Below are positions 33,665-42,071 of a stretch of DNA of 52,435 nucleotides, in pieces. The stretch comes from Spirochaetia bacterium (GTDB taxonomy: Bacteria > Spirochaetota > Leptospiria > Turneriellales > JAOUFE01). The stretch is taken from NCBI GenBank assembly GCA_029857955.1, contig JAOUFY010000013.1:1-52435 (forward strand), written 5' to 3'. Each line of letters starts with the position of its first letter. Positions within the stretch are counted from its first letter, which is position 1. Under the pieces are notes generated by a model. The model was not told the DNA's origin and did not search any database. It worked only from the letters and a program-made list of their open reading frames with translations. The position numbers were made by a program, and so were the translations under genes.

Positions 33665-34666
33665 TTAAATGGATTTATACAATTCCATGATTTTACCGAT
33701 ACTGTGATCGGTATGCGCCGGAAGGCGTGCGCCGAGATGAGTGATGACCCGAGAAGCATAATATGTTCCGAGTATGCAACATTCTTCCATTGATCGGCCA
33801 TGTAAAAGGCCGTATAGTCCGCCAGTGGCAAAAAGGTCGCCAGCGCCGGTTGTATCTACGGCATTTACGTTAAAGCTTTTTACGCTGACGCGATCTTCGC
33901 CGGCTCGTTTTGCCCACGCGCCTTCTTTTCCGCGAGTGAAAAAAACAATGTCGCTGATACCGCATAGAAAATCAAAAGCTTCCTCAGGGGTTTCTTTTTG
34001 AGACAAGGCAAGCCCTTCAACCTCATTGCAAAATAAAATGTCCACATCCCATTGTATAAAGTCCATTACTTGCTGACGAAAAACATTTACAACAAAGGCA
34101 TCGCTAAGGGTAAAAGCAACAGGCAACCCCTGTCGTTTTGCGCTTCTGGCAAATTTGATTGCAGCGTTACGTGTATCATCGCCTGTAAAAAGATAACCTT
34201 CTACATAACCATATTTTGCGCCCTTAATGATCGTTTCATCAACGTTATTCTCGTTTAAACTGACAGAAATACCCAGATTGGTGATCATGGTTCTTTGTGC
34301 ATCCGGAGTGATCATTACAACCGAAGTTCCGGTTCCATGACTTTCTGCGTCAGGGCCGGGAAAACCAACTTTACAATCGGCCATGTCCTGAGTGTAGTGC
34401 AGGCCAAATTCATCATTGGCGACTTTTCCAAAGTAATAAGACTTGATCCCTATTGCGCCCAACCCGTGTATTGTATTGGCCGCGCTGCCGCCGGAACAAA
34501 TATTTTTTGTTTTCCCTTCCAGCTTTTTTAAGAGTTTTTGCTGTTCTTCATTTTCCAAAAGGGTCATGGCCCCCTTGCCAAATCCTGTTTCATTAATAAA
34601 TGCATCATCCACCTGCACCTGAATATCGACCAGAGCATTACCAATACCAACTATTTCATAATTCAT
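33665..34666 (-). CDS. PfkB-family sugar kinase, adenosine-kinase-like
   Basis: 333 residues. Ribokinase-fold signatures are clear: GIGNALVDIQVQVDD at the N-terminus, the first PfkB motif GGSAANTIHGLGAIG, and the second with DTTGAGDLFATGG (271-283) holding the catalytic base Asp277. Length and the GNALVDI start match bacterial adenosine kinases, which phosphorylate adenosine to AMP for purine salvage, better than fructokinases or ribokinase. The substrate is inferred from resemblance only. No other nucleoside gene is adjacent. Confidence 0.85.
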   Translation of the reverse strand: MNYEIVGIGNALVDIQVQVDDAFINETGFGKGAMTLLENEEQQKLLKKLEGKTKNICSGGSAANTIHGLGAIGIKSYYFGKVANDEFGLHYTQDMADCKVGFPGPDAESHGTGTSVVMITPDAQRTMITNLGISVSLNENNVDETIIKGAKYGYVEGYLFTGDDTRNAAIKFARSAKRQGLPVAFTLSDAFVVNVFRQQVMDFIQWDVDILFCNEVEGLALSQKETPEEAFDFLCGISDIVFFTRGKEGAWAKRAGEDRVSVKSFNVNAVDTTGAGDLFATGGLYGLLHGRSMEECCILGTYYASRVITHLGARLPAHTDHSIGKIMELYKSI

Positions 34667-34905
34667 AATTTAATCCAAAATAAAAATACACGCTGTAAAG
34701 TAATTTTTAAATCATTTAATTTTTCACGATAATTTTTCCTTCTGCCATATTTTGTTGGTCTTTGCGTATTCTCGATATTTTCGTTAATTTCATATGCAAT
34801 AAACCAGGATGATGAAAGAAATTTTATTCGGCTAAATCATGTTTATAATGAAAGCGTTAAATCTGATATTGTACAACCTTGATCATTCATTTCAAATAAA
34901 ACAGC

Positions 34906-35790
34906 TTACCACTTTTCTTTAATAAATGGCATGGGATTTAAAAAAAGCTCATATCCTGCATTTTTATCGTCTAATGATTCCTGTCTTACTTCATAGTGAA
35001 CATGAGGGCCAGTAACAGATCCTGATCTGCCGAGAAGAGCAATGACATCACCCCGTTTTACCATTTGTTTTTCATGCACAAGTATTTTACTGGCATGTCC
35101 ATAGAGGGTGATAAAGCCATGCGAGTGTAATATTTTTACATAATTTCCATATCCTGTATTACTACCGCTTGCAAAAGTAACTTCTCCATCTGAAGTTGCA
35201 TGTATTGGCGTACCAATTGCATTGGCAAAATCTGTTCCTGAATGAAAATCAGTGTTAAATCCAAAAGGTGAAATACGATCCCCGAATTCAGATGTAATTG
35301 TTCCCTGATCAATCGGCCAACCAAGAGGCAGGTTTTTAAAGTTTTCTTCGCGTAAAATCACAAATTCAATTACGCTGTCTAATGGTTCTAGAACTTTGGC
35401 AAATCTTGCGCTGTTTAATTCTTCATTTTTCTGAAATACTTCATCTTTTTCATACTGCTTATTCCAAATTTGAAAATAAAAGCTGTCTCCATAAGATATA
35501 AAATCATGAATTTTTTCATCTATTTTCACCTGATTATGATCAATAACCCATTTATGATTGTTCCAAACGTTCATTTTTTTTTCTTGTGACTGCTTTTGTA
35601 CATCTATTCTTTTGTACCATAACAGGGTAGTCATCGATAAAACAAATACTGAAAAAATAAAAAATCCGACAAAGTATATCCACCATTTATTGATCCGCAT
35701 ACGATATACATGCTTTTGAGAATGCGGAATCAGCATTATCGTAATTCCGCCAAGTTTAATTGAATTTTTTCTCGTTATGCGAGACATCAT
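34906..35790 (-). CDS. LytM/M23-family membrane-anchored metallopeptidase
   Basis: 294 residues. A single membrane segment (about 35-57) is followed by a coiled or helical stretch and a C-terminal LytM domain (about 160-285). The zinc ligands are intact: HSGTD with His183 and Asp187, and HVH with His265; His232 (YGHAS) is the usual catalytic partner. It would cleave peptide cross-links in peptidoglycan, acting in the periplasm from the inner membrane. Its start is 30 bases after the end of the 12-heme cytochrome gene on the same strand, so it may be the last gene of that operon. A role in letting the cytochrome and barrel complex span the wall is possible but inferred. Confidence 0.9.
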   Translation of the reverse strand: MMSRITRKNSIKLGGITIMLIPHSQKHVYRMRINKWWIYFVGFFIFSVFVLSMTTLLWYKRIDVQKQSQEKKMNVWNNHKWVIDHNQVKIDEKIHDFISYGDSFYFQIWNKQYEKDEVFQKNEELNSARFAKVLEPLDSVIEFVILREENFKNLPLGWPIDQGTITSEFGDRISPFGFNTDFHSGTDFANAIGTPIHATSDGEVTFASGSNTGYGNYVKILHSHGFITLYGHASKILVHEKQMVKRGDVIALLGRSGSVTGPHVHYEVRQESLDDKNAGYELFLNPMPFIKEKW

Positions 35791-35820
35791 AGATTACCGT
35801 TTGATAAAAATATTAATTTT

Positions 35821-37050
35821 TTATCGTTGATTTATGTCGCCCCAATAACTTTCTTTATGGCATTGAGCGCAATCATTTTTAAATGTACCATGATGTACAT
35901 CATCTCTGGCATGACAATCAAAACAGACGCTATTCGCCAAACTTTTATATATTTTAGGCTTTAATTTTGCTTCATCCCATTGAAAATGACATTTTTGACA
36001 CTTCACTTTCTTATGTGTAAATTTTAATGGAAATTTCGTTTTTTGATGGTCAAAAGTAGATTTTCTAAAAGACTCGGGTGTATGACAATCTTCGCATCTT
36101 TTGCCGAGAGATTGTTCATGAAATTTTTTATCAAGCTTTTCATGACAATAGTAACACGTTGTTTCCTCTATTTTTTTGGTAAATGGTATAGACTTATGGC
36201 ACTTAATGCAGGATGTTTTTTTATGGTGTCCGATTAATTCATGCTTTTTATCCTGATGATGTTTTCTTATTTTTGGAACCAGAGCCTTCCAACCTTTTTC
36301 AACACCTCCTCCTATCGTATGACAGGATGCACAATTTTTTCCATATTCACCTTTATGACCCTTTTTTCCATCGTCATCTTTTTTATGACAAGAATAACAG
36401 AAATCCTTATTCATTACTTTTTCAAGAGAAAAAGATGGAATTAATCCTTCTTTTGCATCAACTCGAAAATCTTTGGTATTTTTATGACAATCTTCACATT
36501 TTACCTTTGCGTGTTCTCCAATCAACGGGTAACCTGTAAGTTTATGGTCAAAATCTGTTTTTAATACCTTAAAACGATTTTCCCAATCCGATTCAGATGA
36601 TACTTTTTCCCATAATTTAGTATATTCTTCTTTAACTTGATTTAGTTCAGGGCTTGCCGCTAAAAAGTTTTTTTCTCTAATCTTCTCAAGATCATGAGAA
36701 AATTGATTTACCTTCCTTGCATCTTTAATGATTAATTTTTGAGCTCCTGCATGATCCGTATGACACCGAATACATTTTTTTACATCTTCTTCAAGCATAT
36801 TCCCATGAAAACCGGTTTTATTCTTTATACTTTTTTGTGTCGATTCATGACAACCAAGACAGGATGTACTTGCAGAAATGAGAGGCATATGACATTTAAA
36901 ACATGAATTATCAAATGTTTTATGTCCAAGAGTTAATGGACCAGGTGAAAATAAATAGCCTGCAAAGTTATAAAAGAAAGATATCCCTGCAATAATAACA
37001 GGGATAATTAAAAATAAAATAATTTTAGTTGATTTTTTATTAAGCATCAA
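35821..37050 (-). CDS. Membrane-anchored 12-heme c-type cytochrome
   Basis: 409 residues with twelve CXXCH motifs (in order CFKCH, CLGCH, CIRCH, CEDCH, CYSCH, CASCH, CIKCH, CYYCH, CEDCH, CQKCH, CFDCH, CAQCH). An N-terminal hydrophobic segment (about 9-30) looks like a signal anchor that keeps it on the periplasmic face of the inner membrane. Between hemes 3 and 4 is a heme-free helical spacer of about 80 residues. Heme units such as YPLIGEHAKVKCEDCH and FPLKFTHKKVKCQKCH repeat a pattern also found in the 9-heme lipoprotein of the same operon. The start follows the cytochrome b-like gene by 8 bases. It probably takes electrons from that subunit and passes them across the periplasm. Confidence 0.93.
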   Translation of the reverse strand: MMLNKKSTKIILFLIIPVIIAGISFFYNFAGYLFSPGPLTLGHKTFDNSCFKCHMPLISASTSCLGCHESTQKSIKNKTGFHGNMLEEDVKKCIRCHTDHAGAQKLIIKDARKVNQFSHDLEKIREKNFLAASPELNQVKEEYTKLWEKVSSESDWENRFKVLKTDFDHKLTGYPLIGEHAKVKCEDCHKNTKDFRVDAKEGLIPSFSLEKVMNKDFCYSCHKKDDDGKKGHKGEYGKNCASCHTIGGGVEKGWKALVPKIRKHHQDKKHELIGHHKKTSCIKCHKSIPFTKKIEETTCYYCHEKLDKKFHEQSLGKRCEDCHTPESFRKSTFDHQKTKFPLKFTHKKVKCQKCHFQWDEAKLKPKIYKSLANSVCFDCHARDDVHHGTFKNDCAQCHKESYWGDINQR

Positions 37051-37058
37051 TTTAAACT

Positions 37059-37949
37059 TCAGTGCGCATATGAAGAAAATAAAACTATTACAATAACGTG
37101 CATCGCTGCAGTTGAGTATAACAAGTATGTTAATGGAACATGGATATCATGCCAATTTTTAAACATTGCCTTTAAAATATCAATAAATTCTATTTGAAAG
37201 TGAAGCAGCAATATTTCATTCATTTTATCTTCATATTGATTGAGGTGCGCAGTGTATTCATCTTTATTCATTAATTTCGATTGATCTGACCAGGCAAATT
37301 CATGCCTTTTTAAATGGGTAATATTTTGCCTATAAAGCCGCCAGGCGCCAAATGTTTTCTTGAAATTGCTGATAAATTTTGACATGCCGTACTCTTCTTT
37401 TTTATGTAATAAGCCAAGACTTTTTGCATAACCCGACAAGTAATCTAAAAGAAAATTTTGAAACTCCTTATTTTCATGATTGGCCTTCATCGATTTAATA
37501 AATTCAGTGTTTAACTCTTCCAGTTTTTCCAAAATCTTCATTTTTTCTAAAATTAATCCAGAGTTATCTTTAGGAATTCGAACATAAATGTATTTACCAA
37601 CAAAACCGCTTTGCCAAACCATAAACATTGAAAAAAAAGAAATCCATGCTACAATACTGTCATATGAACCAATTGCATGAACGATAATCAGTCCAACGCC
37701 TATAGTTGCTAAAATAATATGAATATTTAAATAGGTTGTGAGTTTATATGAAAAAATCTTAAAAAGAAAAAAATCCTTACTTCTTTTTCTTATCGAGTAA
37801 ATATGCATAAGTATCATAAATAAAAGACCTGTTACCCCGAGAATGATTCTTGGCCAGAACTTTAAATAATCAAGTTTTACAATATATCCAACAGCATATG
37901 AAATAACAACGATTGAAGTTAATACAATCAATACAATTCTTCCTTTCAT
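37059..37949 (-). CDS. Di-heme cytochrome b-like integral membrane protein
   Basis: 296 residues. Hydrophobic segments at about 5-25, 33-52, 72-93, 98-116 and 268-292. Two helices carry histidine pairs 14 residues apart: His77/His91 (NIHIILATIGVGLIIVHAIG) and His270/His284 (HVPLTYLLYSTAAMHVIV). This is the spacing used to hold two stacked b hemes between two helices in cytochrome b-type quinol enzymes. A charged, mostly helical cytoplasmic or periplasmic insert (about 125-260) separates the two halves. I do not recognise a named family. Lying between the barrel gene (4-base overlap) and the 12-heme cytochrome gene (8-base gap), it is a good candidate quinol oxidation or electron-transfer subunit. 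Confidence 0.75.
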   Translation of the reverse strand: MKGRIVLIVLTSIVVISYAVGYIVKLDYLKFWPRIILGVTGLLFMILMHIYSIRKRSKDFFLFKIFSYKLTTYLNIHIILATIGVGLIIVHAIGSYDSIVAWISFFSMFMVWQSGFVGKYIYVRIPKDNSGLILEKMKILEKLEELNTEFIKSMKANHENKEFQNFLLDYLSGYAKSLGLLHKKEEYGMSKFISNFKKTFGAWRLYRQNITHLKRHEFAWSDQSKLMNKDEYTAHLNQYEDKMNEILLLHFQIEFIDILKAMFKNWHDIHVPLTYLLYSTAAMHVIVIVLFSSYAH

Positions 37950-39361
37950 AATCCTTTATCCTCTTTTAGTGCGCCATCTTTTTTATCTTTTGGAATCTCT
38001 TTTACAGGTTTTTCTTTTGAGTTGTTTTCTACTTCCTCTCCAGAGTTCATATTTTCTTCATCCGATAAAGGTATTGTTGATTCAGGCATGTTTTCACTTT
38101 CTTTTTTACCAATATGAGTACCAAATAAATGAACAAGATTAAATGAACCATTTAAATCAGAGTTTGCATTAAAAATAGTCCTGAAATCAAGATTTAATTC
38201 ATAACTAAAATTACCAATCAATTCACCCTGTACACTAAGACCATACAGAAGTCCATGATTTGTAACGGCTCTGTAGTTCATGTATTCATAGCCGGCATAT
38301 ACATTTAAATTAAGCACCCATAAAGGATATACCCCGAAATTTATTTTAGGCGATAACTGATTATAAACCCCTTTCTGTTGAGCTATTAAATCAAAACCAA
38401 TTAAACCGCTATGATTTGGAAAAAGTTTTCTGCGGATAAGTTGAGCTTGGGCAATATAACCAGGCTTTTGTAATGAATAGGTATAACCGCCTCTCAAATT
38501 AAGAAGCCAGGCATCGTCTGTCGAAGTATATCCAAAACGATAAAATGCCTGCTGGTAATCTTCTCGAATATAACTGCTTTGCCATAAAAACAGGGTTTCA
38601 CTTTTCATGTAACCTATCGTATGAATTGTTTTACTGGATGTATAAATTGAATTTTCAGCGAGAGCATAATCAAGCGTTTTATAAGGGAATGTAAACATCG
38701 CACCGGCTCTCACAAAAGAATCCAGAGTAAACAACGAGTACTTCTTGGTTGCCTCAAGCTGACCTTGATGAAAAACACTTTTTTTAAGATCAGAACCCAG
38801 GTTATATTGAACTTTAAAATGATCTGAATTTTTATTGGTATATTCAGTATAGGCTCCTGCTCTATACGGGGCATAAAAGTAACCACGATATCCAGAGGTT
38901 TCGACAGGAACCGCACCTCCAATCAGTCCAAAAAGCCAACCTTTATCAGGATCAGGAGTATAAGATACACTACCGCCATCAAGTCTTTGGATAGGCAGTA
39001 AATTCATTGGATTCATACGACCAGCTGAAACATACCAGTGATTAAAAGCTGGTTTTTTATTCTCAACATAAAGATATCTTAGATCAGGAGCATACTTCTT
39101 GGTTAAAAAAATTCCTTTTGCCTTAAAAAGTCCTCGAAACATCCATTGATCATTTCCAATATTTTGTAACCGTGCATCATTAAAATAGTAACCGACCATA
39201 TACACCGGCTGAAAGTTTGGGGTAACTGTTTCACTTCCGGGGATGGATGCATCACTTAAGTCGTTATAAGATGAAAATTGTAAAATTTGCAATACATTTA
39301 AGTCTGTAGCCTGTATAGATAAAGAGCTAAATAAAAGTCCTGTTAACAATAACTTTTTCAT
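37946..39361 (-). CDS. Outer-membrane beta-barrel of the multiheme cytochrome operon
   Basis: 471 residues. A signal peptide (MKKLLLTGLLFSSLSIQA) is followed by about 390 residues of alternating beta strands rich in Tyr, Phe and Gly (for example HWYVSAGRMNPMNLLPIQ, GWLFGLIGGAVPVETSGYRG, WLLNLRGGYTYSLQ, LNLNVYAGYEYMNYRAVT), consistent with a porin of roughly 16-20 strands. The last 60 residues form a Glu/Lys/Asn-rich hydrophilic tail after the final strand, unusual for a barrel. AAGGA precedes the ATG. Lying between a 9-heme lipoprotein gene and a cytochrome b-like gene, it is likely the sheath through which hemes cross the outer membrane, as in porin-cytochrome conduits. I see no clear MtrB signature (such as an N-terminal CXXC). 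Confidence 0.8.
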   Translation of the reverse strand: MKKLLLTGLLFSSLSIQATDLNVLQILQFSSYNDLSDASIPGSETVTPNFQPVYMVGYYFNDARLQNIGNDQWMFRGLFKAKGIFLTKKYAPDLRYLYVENKKPAFNHWYVSAGRMNPMNLLPIQRLDGGSVSYTPDPDKGWLFGLIGGAVPVETSGYRGYFYAPYRAGAYTEYTNKNSDHFKVQYNLGSDLKKSVFHQGQLEATKKYSLFTLDSFVRAGAMFTFPYKTLDYALAENSIYTSSKTIHTIGYMKSETLFLWQSSYIREDYQQAFYRFGYTSTDDAWLLNLRGGYTYSLQKPGYIAQAQLIRRKLFPNHSGLIGFDLIAQQKGVYNQLSPKINFGVYPLWVLNLNVYAGYEYMNYRAVTNHGLLYGLSVQGELIGNFSYELNLDFRTIFNANSDLNGSFNLVHLFGTHIGKKESENMPESTIPLSDEENMNSGEEVENNSKEKPVKEIPKDKKDGALKEDKGL

Positions 39362-39375
39362 AGAATCCTTCCAAT

Positions 39376-40125
39376 CTAATCGCCACCGCTAAAGCTTGTA
39401 TATCCATGACATTTGCCGCAATTTGCATCTGAAACTATATTTGAGTGGTGACTATTTGATCGATAATTTCTCGTATGACATCTTGCACAACTACCCACAG
39501 ATACACCATCTCTATAATTTATATTTGCCCATGCATTAAACGGACTGTTGTGACATGCAGAACATCTTAATTTTCTATGAGCTCCCGCCAGCTGAGTCGG
39601 ATACGAACTATGCTCGGCAAAATTTGCAGGCGCCCAGACAATTTGAGAATGGCATTGCGCACAATTATCTGTCGGAGAACGATGCACCAAACCATCTGTG
39701 ACATTTTGTTTATGACATTTATAACAGGTAAATGTTATACCCGAATATGAATTGGGCACATGGCAATTTAAACAATTGGAAATCACTAAACCAACATGTA
39801 ACCCCTGTATGGATACTCCAATTCGATTATGATTAAAATACGGAGCTGAAAACGTAACTGTAGTATGACAAAGAGAACAATCGCCAAGATTTGATGTATG
39901 CTGCATTCCCATGGGATGACAACTCTGACAATCAACTGGTAATGACGTTAAAGAAGAATCTTTATGACACTCCCGACAATTTACGCCGAGATGCGATCCT
40001 GTAAGTGGAAAAAACGTTGCGGAATGATTAAACTTTTTAGCGGTTGGAACTTTACACCCAATAAAAGCTAAAATTAGCAACGACAGTATTAGTATTAACG
40101 ATTTATAAAAAAATATTTTTTTCAT
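39376..40125 (-). CDS. Nine-heme c-type cytochrome lipoprotein
   Basis: 249 residues with nine CXXCH motifs (CRECH, CQSCH, CSLCH, CLNCH, CYKCH, CAQCH, CSACH, CARCH, CGKCH), about one heme per 25 residues. The signal peptide ends in FIGC (Cys24), a usable lipobox, so it should be lipid-anchored. Many extra histidines, often 10-15 residues before a CXXCH (FPLTGSHLGVNCRECH), can be distal ligands. It is first in a four-gene operon; the barrel gene follows after 14 bases. It probably sits in or on the outer membrane and completes a heme wire through the barrel. No Shine-Dalgarno is evident; a possible promoter lies at 40143-40172. Confidence 0.93.
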   Translation of the reverse strand: MKKIFFYKSLILILSLLILAFIGCKVPTAKKFNHSATFFPLTGSHLGVNCRECHKDSSLTSLPVDCQSCHPMGMQHTSNLGDCSLCHTTVTFSAPYFNHNRIGVSIQGLHVGLVISNCLNCHVPNSYSGITFTCYKCHKQNVTDGLVHRSPTDNCAQCHSQIVWAPANFAEHSSYPTQLAGAHRKLRCSACHNSPFNAWANINYRDGVSVGSCARCHTRNYRSNSHHSNIVSDANCGKCHGYTSFSGGD

Positions 40126-40142
40126 ATATTTTATGTGTTGTG

Positions 40143-40172
40143 TCTATAAAATGAAAAGACTCTTAAAATCAA
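40143..40172 (-). promoter_or_regulatory. Candidate promoter of the multiheme cytochrome operon
   Basis: On the minus strand TTGATT (40172-40167) and TATAGA (40148-40143) are separated by 18 bases, and the -10 ends 17 bases before the 9-heme start codon. That leaves a very short leader with no ribosome-binding site. It is the best match in the 112-base gap, but A/T richness makes chance matches easy. Confidence 0.35.
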
Positions 40173-40237
40173 TCACTTTTTAACAACACATTCCAACCTC
40201 GTATTCAAGTATGGATTGACAATGTAATTTCAATTTT

Positions 40238-41773
40238 TTATGAAATTAATTTTTTCGCAAGCCTGTTGTAGTGTAAACCATAAGCTGACCATCTAAGCAT
40301 ATATTCAATTTTTTTAGGATATTTAATGTAGCCTTTAATTACATACTTCCAAAACTCCTTTTTATAGTTACTTTTAAATCCCTGCTCAAATAATAAACTA
40401 AAAAGAGAATAAATTCCTTCCAGATTAAAGGGAATTCTTTTTGCATTTGCAATGTATTGTAAACTGTCAGAACATCGTGAATAATATTTATCCATTGGAA
40501 AAAAAAGTTTTGCCAATATTTTTTTATAACCGTCGATCAATTCCTGCTCAGTAAGGTTTTTAGGAATAAATGCTACTTCGGTCGCTCCCGCTACATCGCC
40601 AACCACCGAAGGATGAAGCCGTTTTTCTTTTCCCAATCTTTCCTGCAATCTTGTGTCTGGAAGCGGATTTAATAATGTAACCATGGGGGTCGGCAGCTGG
40701 ATCTGTTCAATAAATGCTATCTGCTGATCAAAAATATCTGCGGTATCTGAATCAAATCCAACAATGAAGCCTCCAAGAATCATAACCTGACCAACCTGTT
40801 GAATTCGACGTACACGATCTACCAGTGACATACCTTTTCTAATATTAAAAGCCTTATTTGTTTCAATTAAACTTTTTTCATTAGGAGTTTCAATACCTAG
40901 AAATACCATTGAAAAGCCAGCCGGCGCAAGCGACAATAATAGTTCTTCATATGCCGGCTCAGCCAATAAAACAGAAGCTTGGGTAAAAAACTCAAAAGGG
41001 TATCCCTTGTCTTTTTGCCATTCTGAAATTACTTTAATCAGTGCAAGAGCTTCTCCTGGTTTACCTATAAAATTATCATCTATAAAAAACACCAGCTGAC
41101 GCCATCCAAGATCATAAAGTTGATTTAATTCTTGCAGAACAAAGGTAATATCTTTTGTTCTCATTTGACGGCCAAATCGCTGAGTGATGTCACAAAAATC
41201 ACAATCATGGGGACATCCTCTTGAAAATTGAACAGCCATCGTTGTGTAATTATGAATATTGATGTACGAATAATCCGGCCTTAAAAACTCTTCCGGTGTT
41301 GGTTTTCGATCAGAACGATTGATTTTTTTTGCCTTACCTTTAAAGAAATCTTTTAAAAAATTTTCTAAAATTAAATCAGCTTCATTAATAAAAATATAGT
41401 CCAGATTAGGAGTATCCTCTGCAACAAATGGTCCGCCGCCTAAAGTTGTTTTTCCAAGTTTTTTTGCACGCGCAGCAACTTCATTAAATCCGACTCTCTG
41501 GGTGAGCATTGCGCTAAGATAAACCTCATCAGCCCAGAGCAAATCTTCATCTGTAACATCTAAAATGTTCATGTCTATTATGCGTATATTTTCACGACCA
41601 TACCATTTCTCAAGAACAGGTGCAATAGAAAGTAAACCAAGTGGAGGCATGTTACCCTTGGGTGTACCAAATTCACTTTTTAACATAAATTTGCTGTTTA
41701 GATACCTGAAATTCCAGAAAGATTCCTCAGGAAATTCCGGATACACCAGTAATGCTTTTCTATTTTTTTCCAA
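40238..41773 (-). CDS. Cobalamin-binding radical SAM protein (DUF4070 type)
   Basis: 511 residues. An N-terminal B12-binding-like Rossmann domain (about 1-150, with GGGPFVAED) precedes a radical SAM core with the CX3CX2C cluster motif (Cys187, Cys191, Cys194, in CPHDCDFCDITQRFGRQMR) and a C-terminal extension. The FCDIT-x-x-(F)-GR-x-x-R form and the extension resemble the subgroup that includes the hopanoid methylase HpnP and bacteriochlorophyll methylases BchQ/BchR, which add methyl groups to unactivated carbon. No hopanoid or pigment gene is in the window, so substrate is open. It is on the same strand as, and 112 bases upstream of, the multiheme cytochrome operon; the gap could hold a separate promoter. 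Confidence 0.85.
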   Translation of the reverse strand: MEKNRKALLVYPEFPEESFWNFRYLNSKFMLKSEFGTPKGNMPPLGLLSIAPVLEKWYGRENIRIIDMNILDVTDEDLLWADEVYLSAMLTQRVGFNEVAARAKKLGKTTLGGGPFVAEDTPNLDYIFINEADLILENFLKDFFKGKAKKINRSDRKPTPEEFLRPDYSYINIHNYTTMAVQFSRGCPHDCDFCDITQRFGRQMRTKDITFVLQELNQLYDLGWRQLVFFIDDNFIGKPGEALALIKVISEWQKDKGYPFEFFTQASVLLAEPAYEELLLSLAPAGFSMVFLGIETPNEKSLIETNKAFNIRKGMSLVDRVRRIQQVGQVMILGGFIVGFDSDTADIFDQQIAFIEQIQLPTPMVTLLNPLPDTRLQERLGKEKRLHPSVVGDVAGATEVAFIPKNLTEQELIDGYKKILAKLFFPMDKYYSRCSDSLQYIANAKRIPFNLEGIYSLFSLLFEQGFKSNYKKEFWKYVIKGYIKYPKKIEYMLRWSAYGLHYNRLAKKLIS

Positions 41774-41836
41774 TTTTCGCTCCTGCGTTCATACTTATTG
41801 TATTATGTTGTTTATTTTTTTGATTCAACTATCTAA

Positions 41837-41865
41837 ATTAATTATTAATTTTATTAATAATTAAT
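41837..41865. repeat. A/T-only palindrome upstream of the radical SAM gene
   Basis: ATTAATTATTAA (41837-41848) and TTAATAATTAAT (41854-41865) form a perfect 12-bp inverted repeat with a 5-base spacer, 64 bases before the radical SAM start. It could be an operator. In such A/T-rich DNA a chance origin is possible, but the length makes it notable. Confidence 0.45.
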
Positions 41866-42071
41866 AAGGGAATCCAAGCAATTCGAATCATTCAACTTTT
41901 ATTCTTTTATTTTTTATTAATTTAAAGGCGTGTAACCTTGAAGATAGATATCTATTTAGTATAAACTTTTAATCTCGATGCCTTGTCAATAAGTATAATA
42001 TACACATATAAGCAAACCAAAGGCCATTTAAAAAACAAATGCATGACTAAGTTGTATGAATCTTGTCAAAC

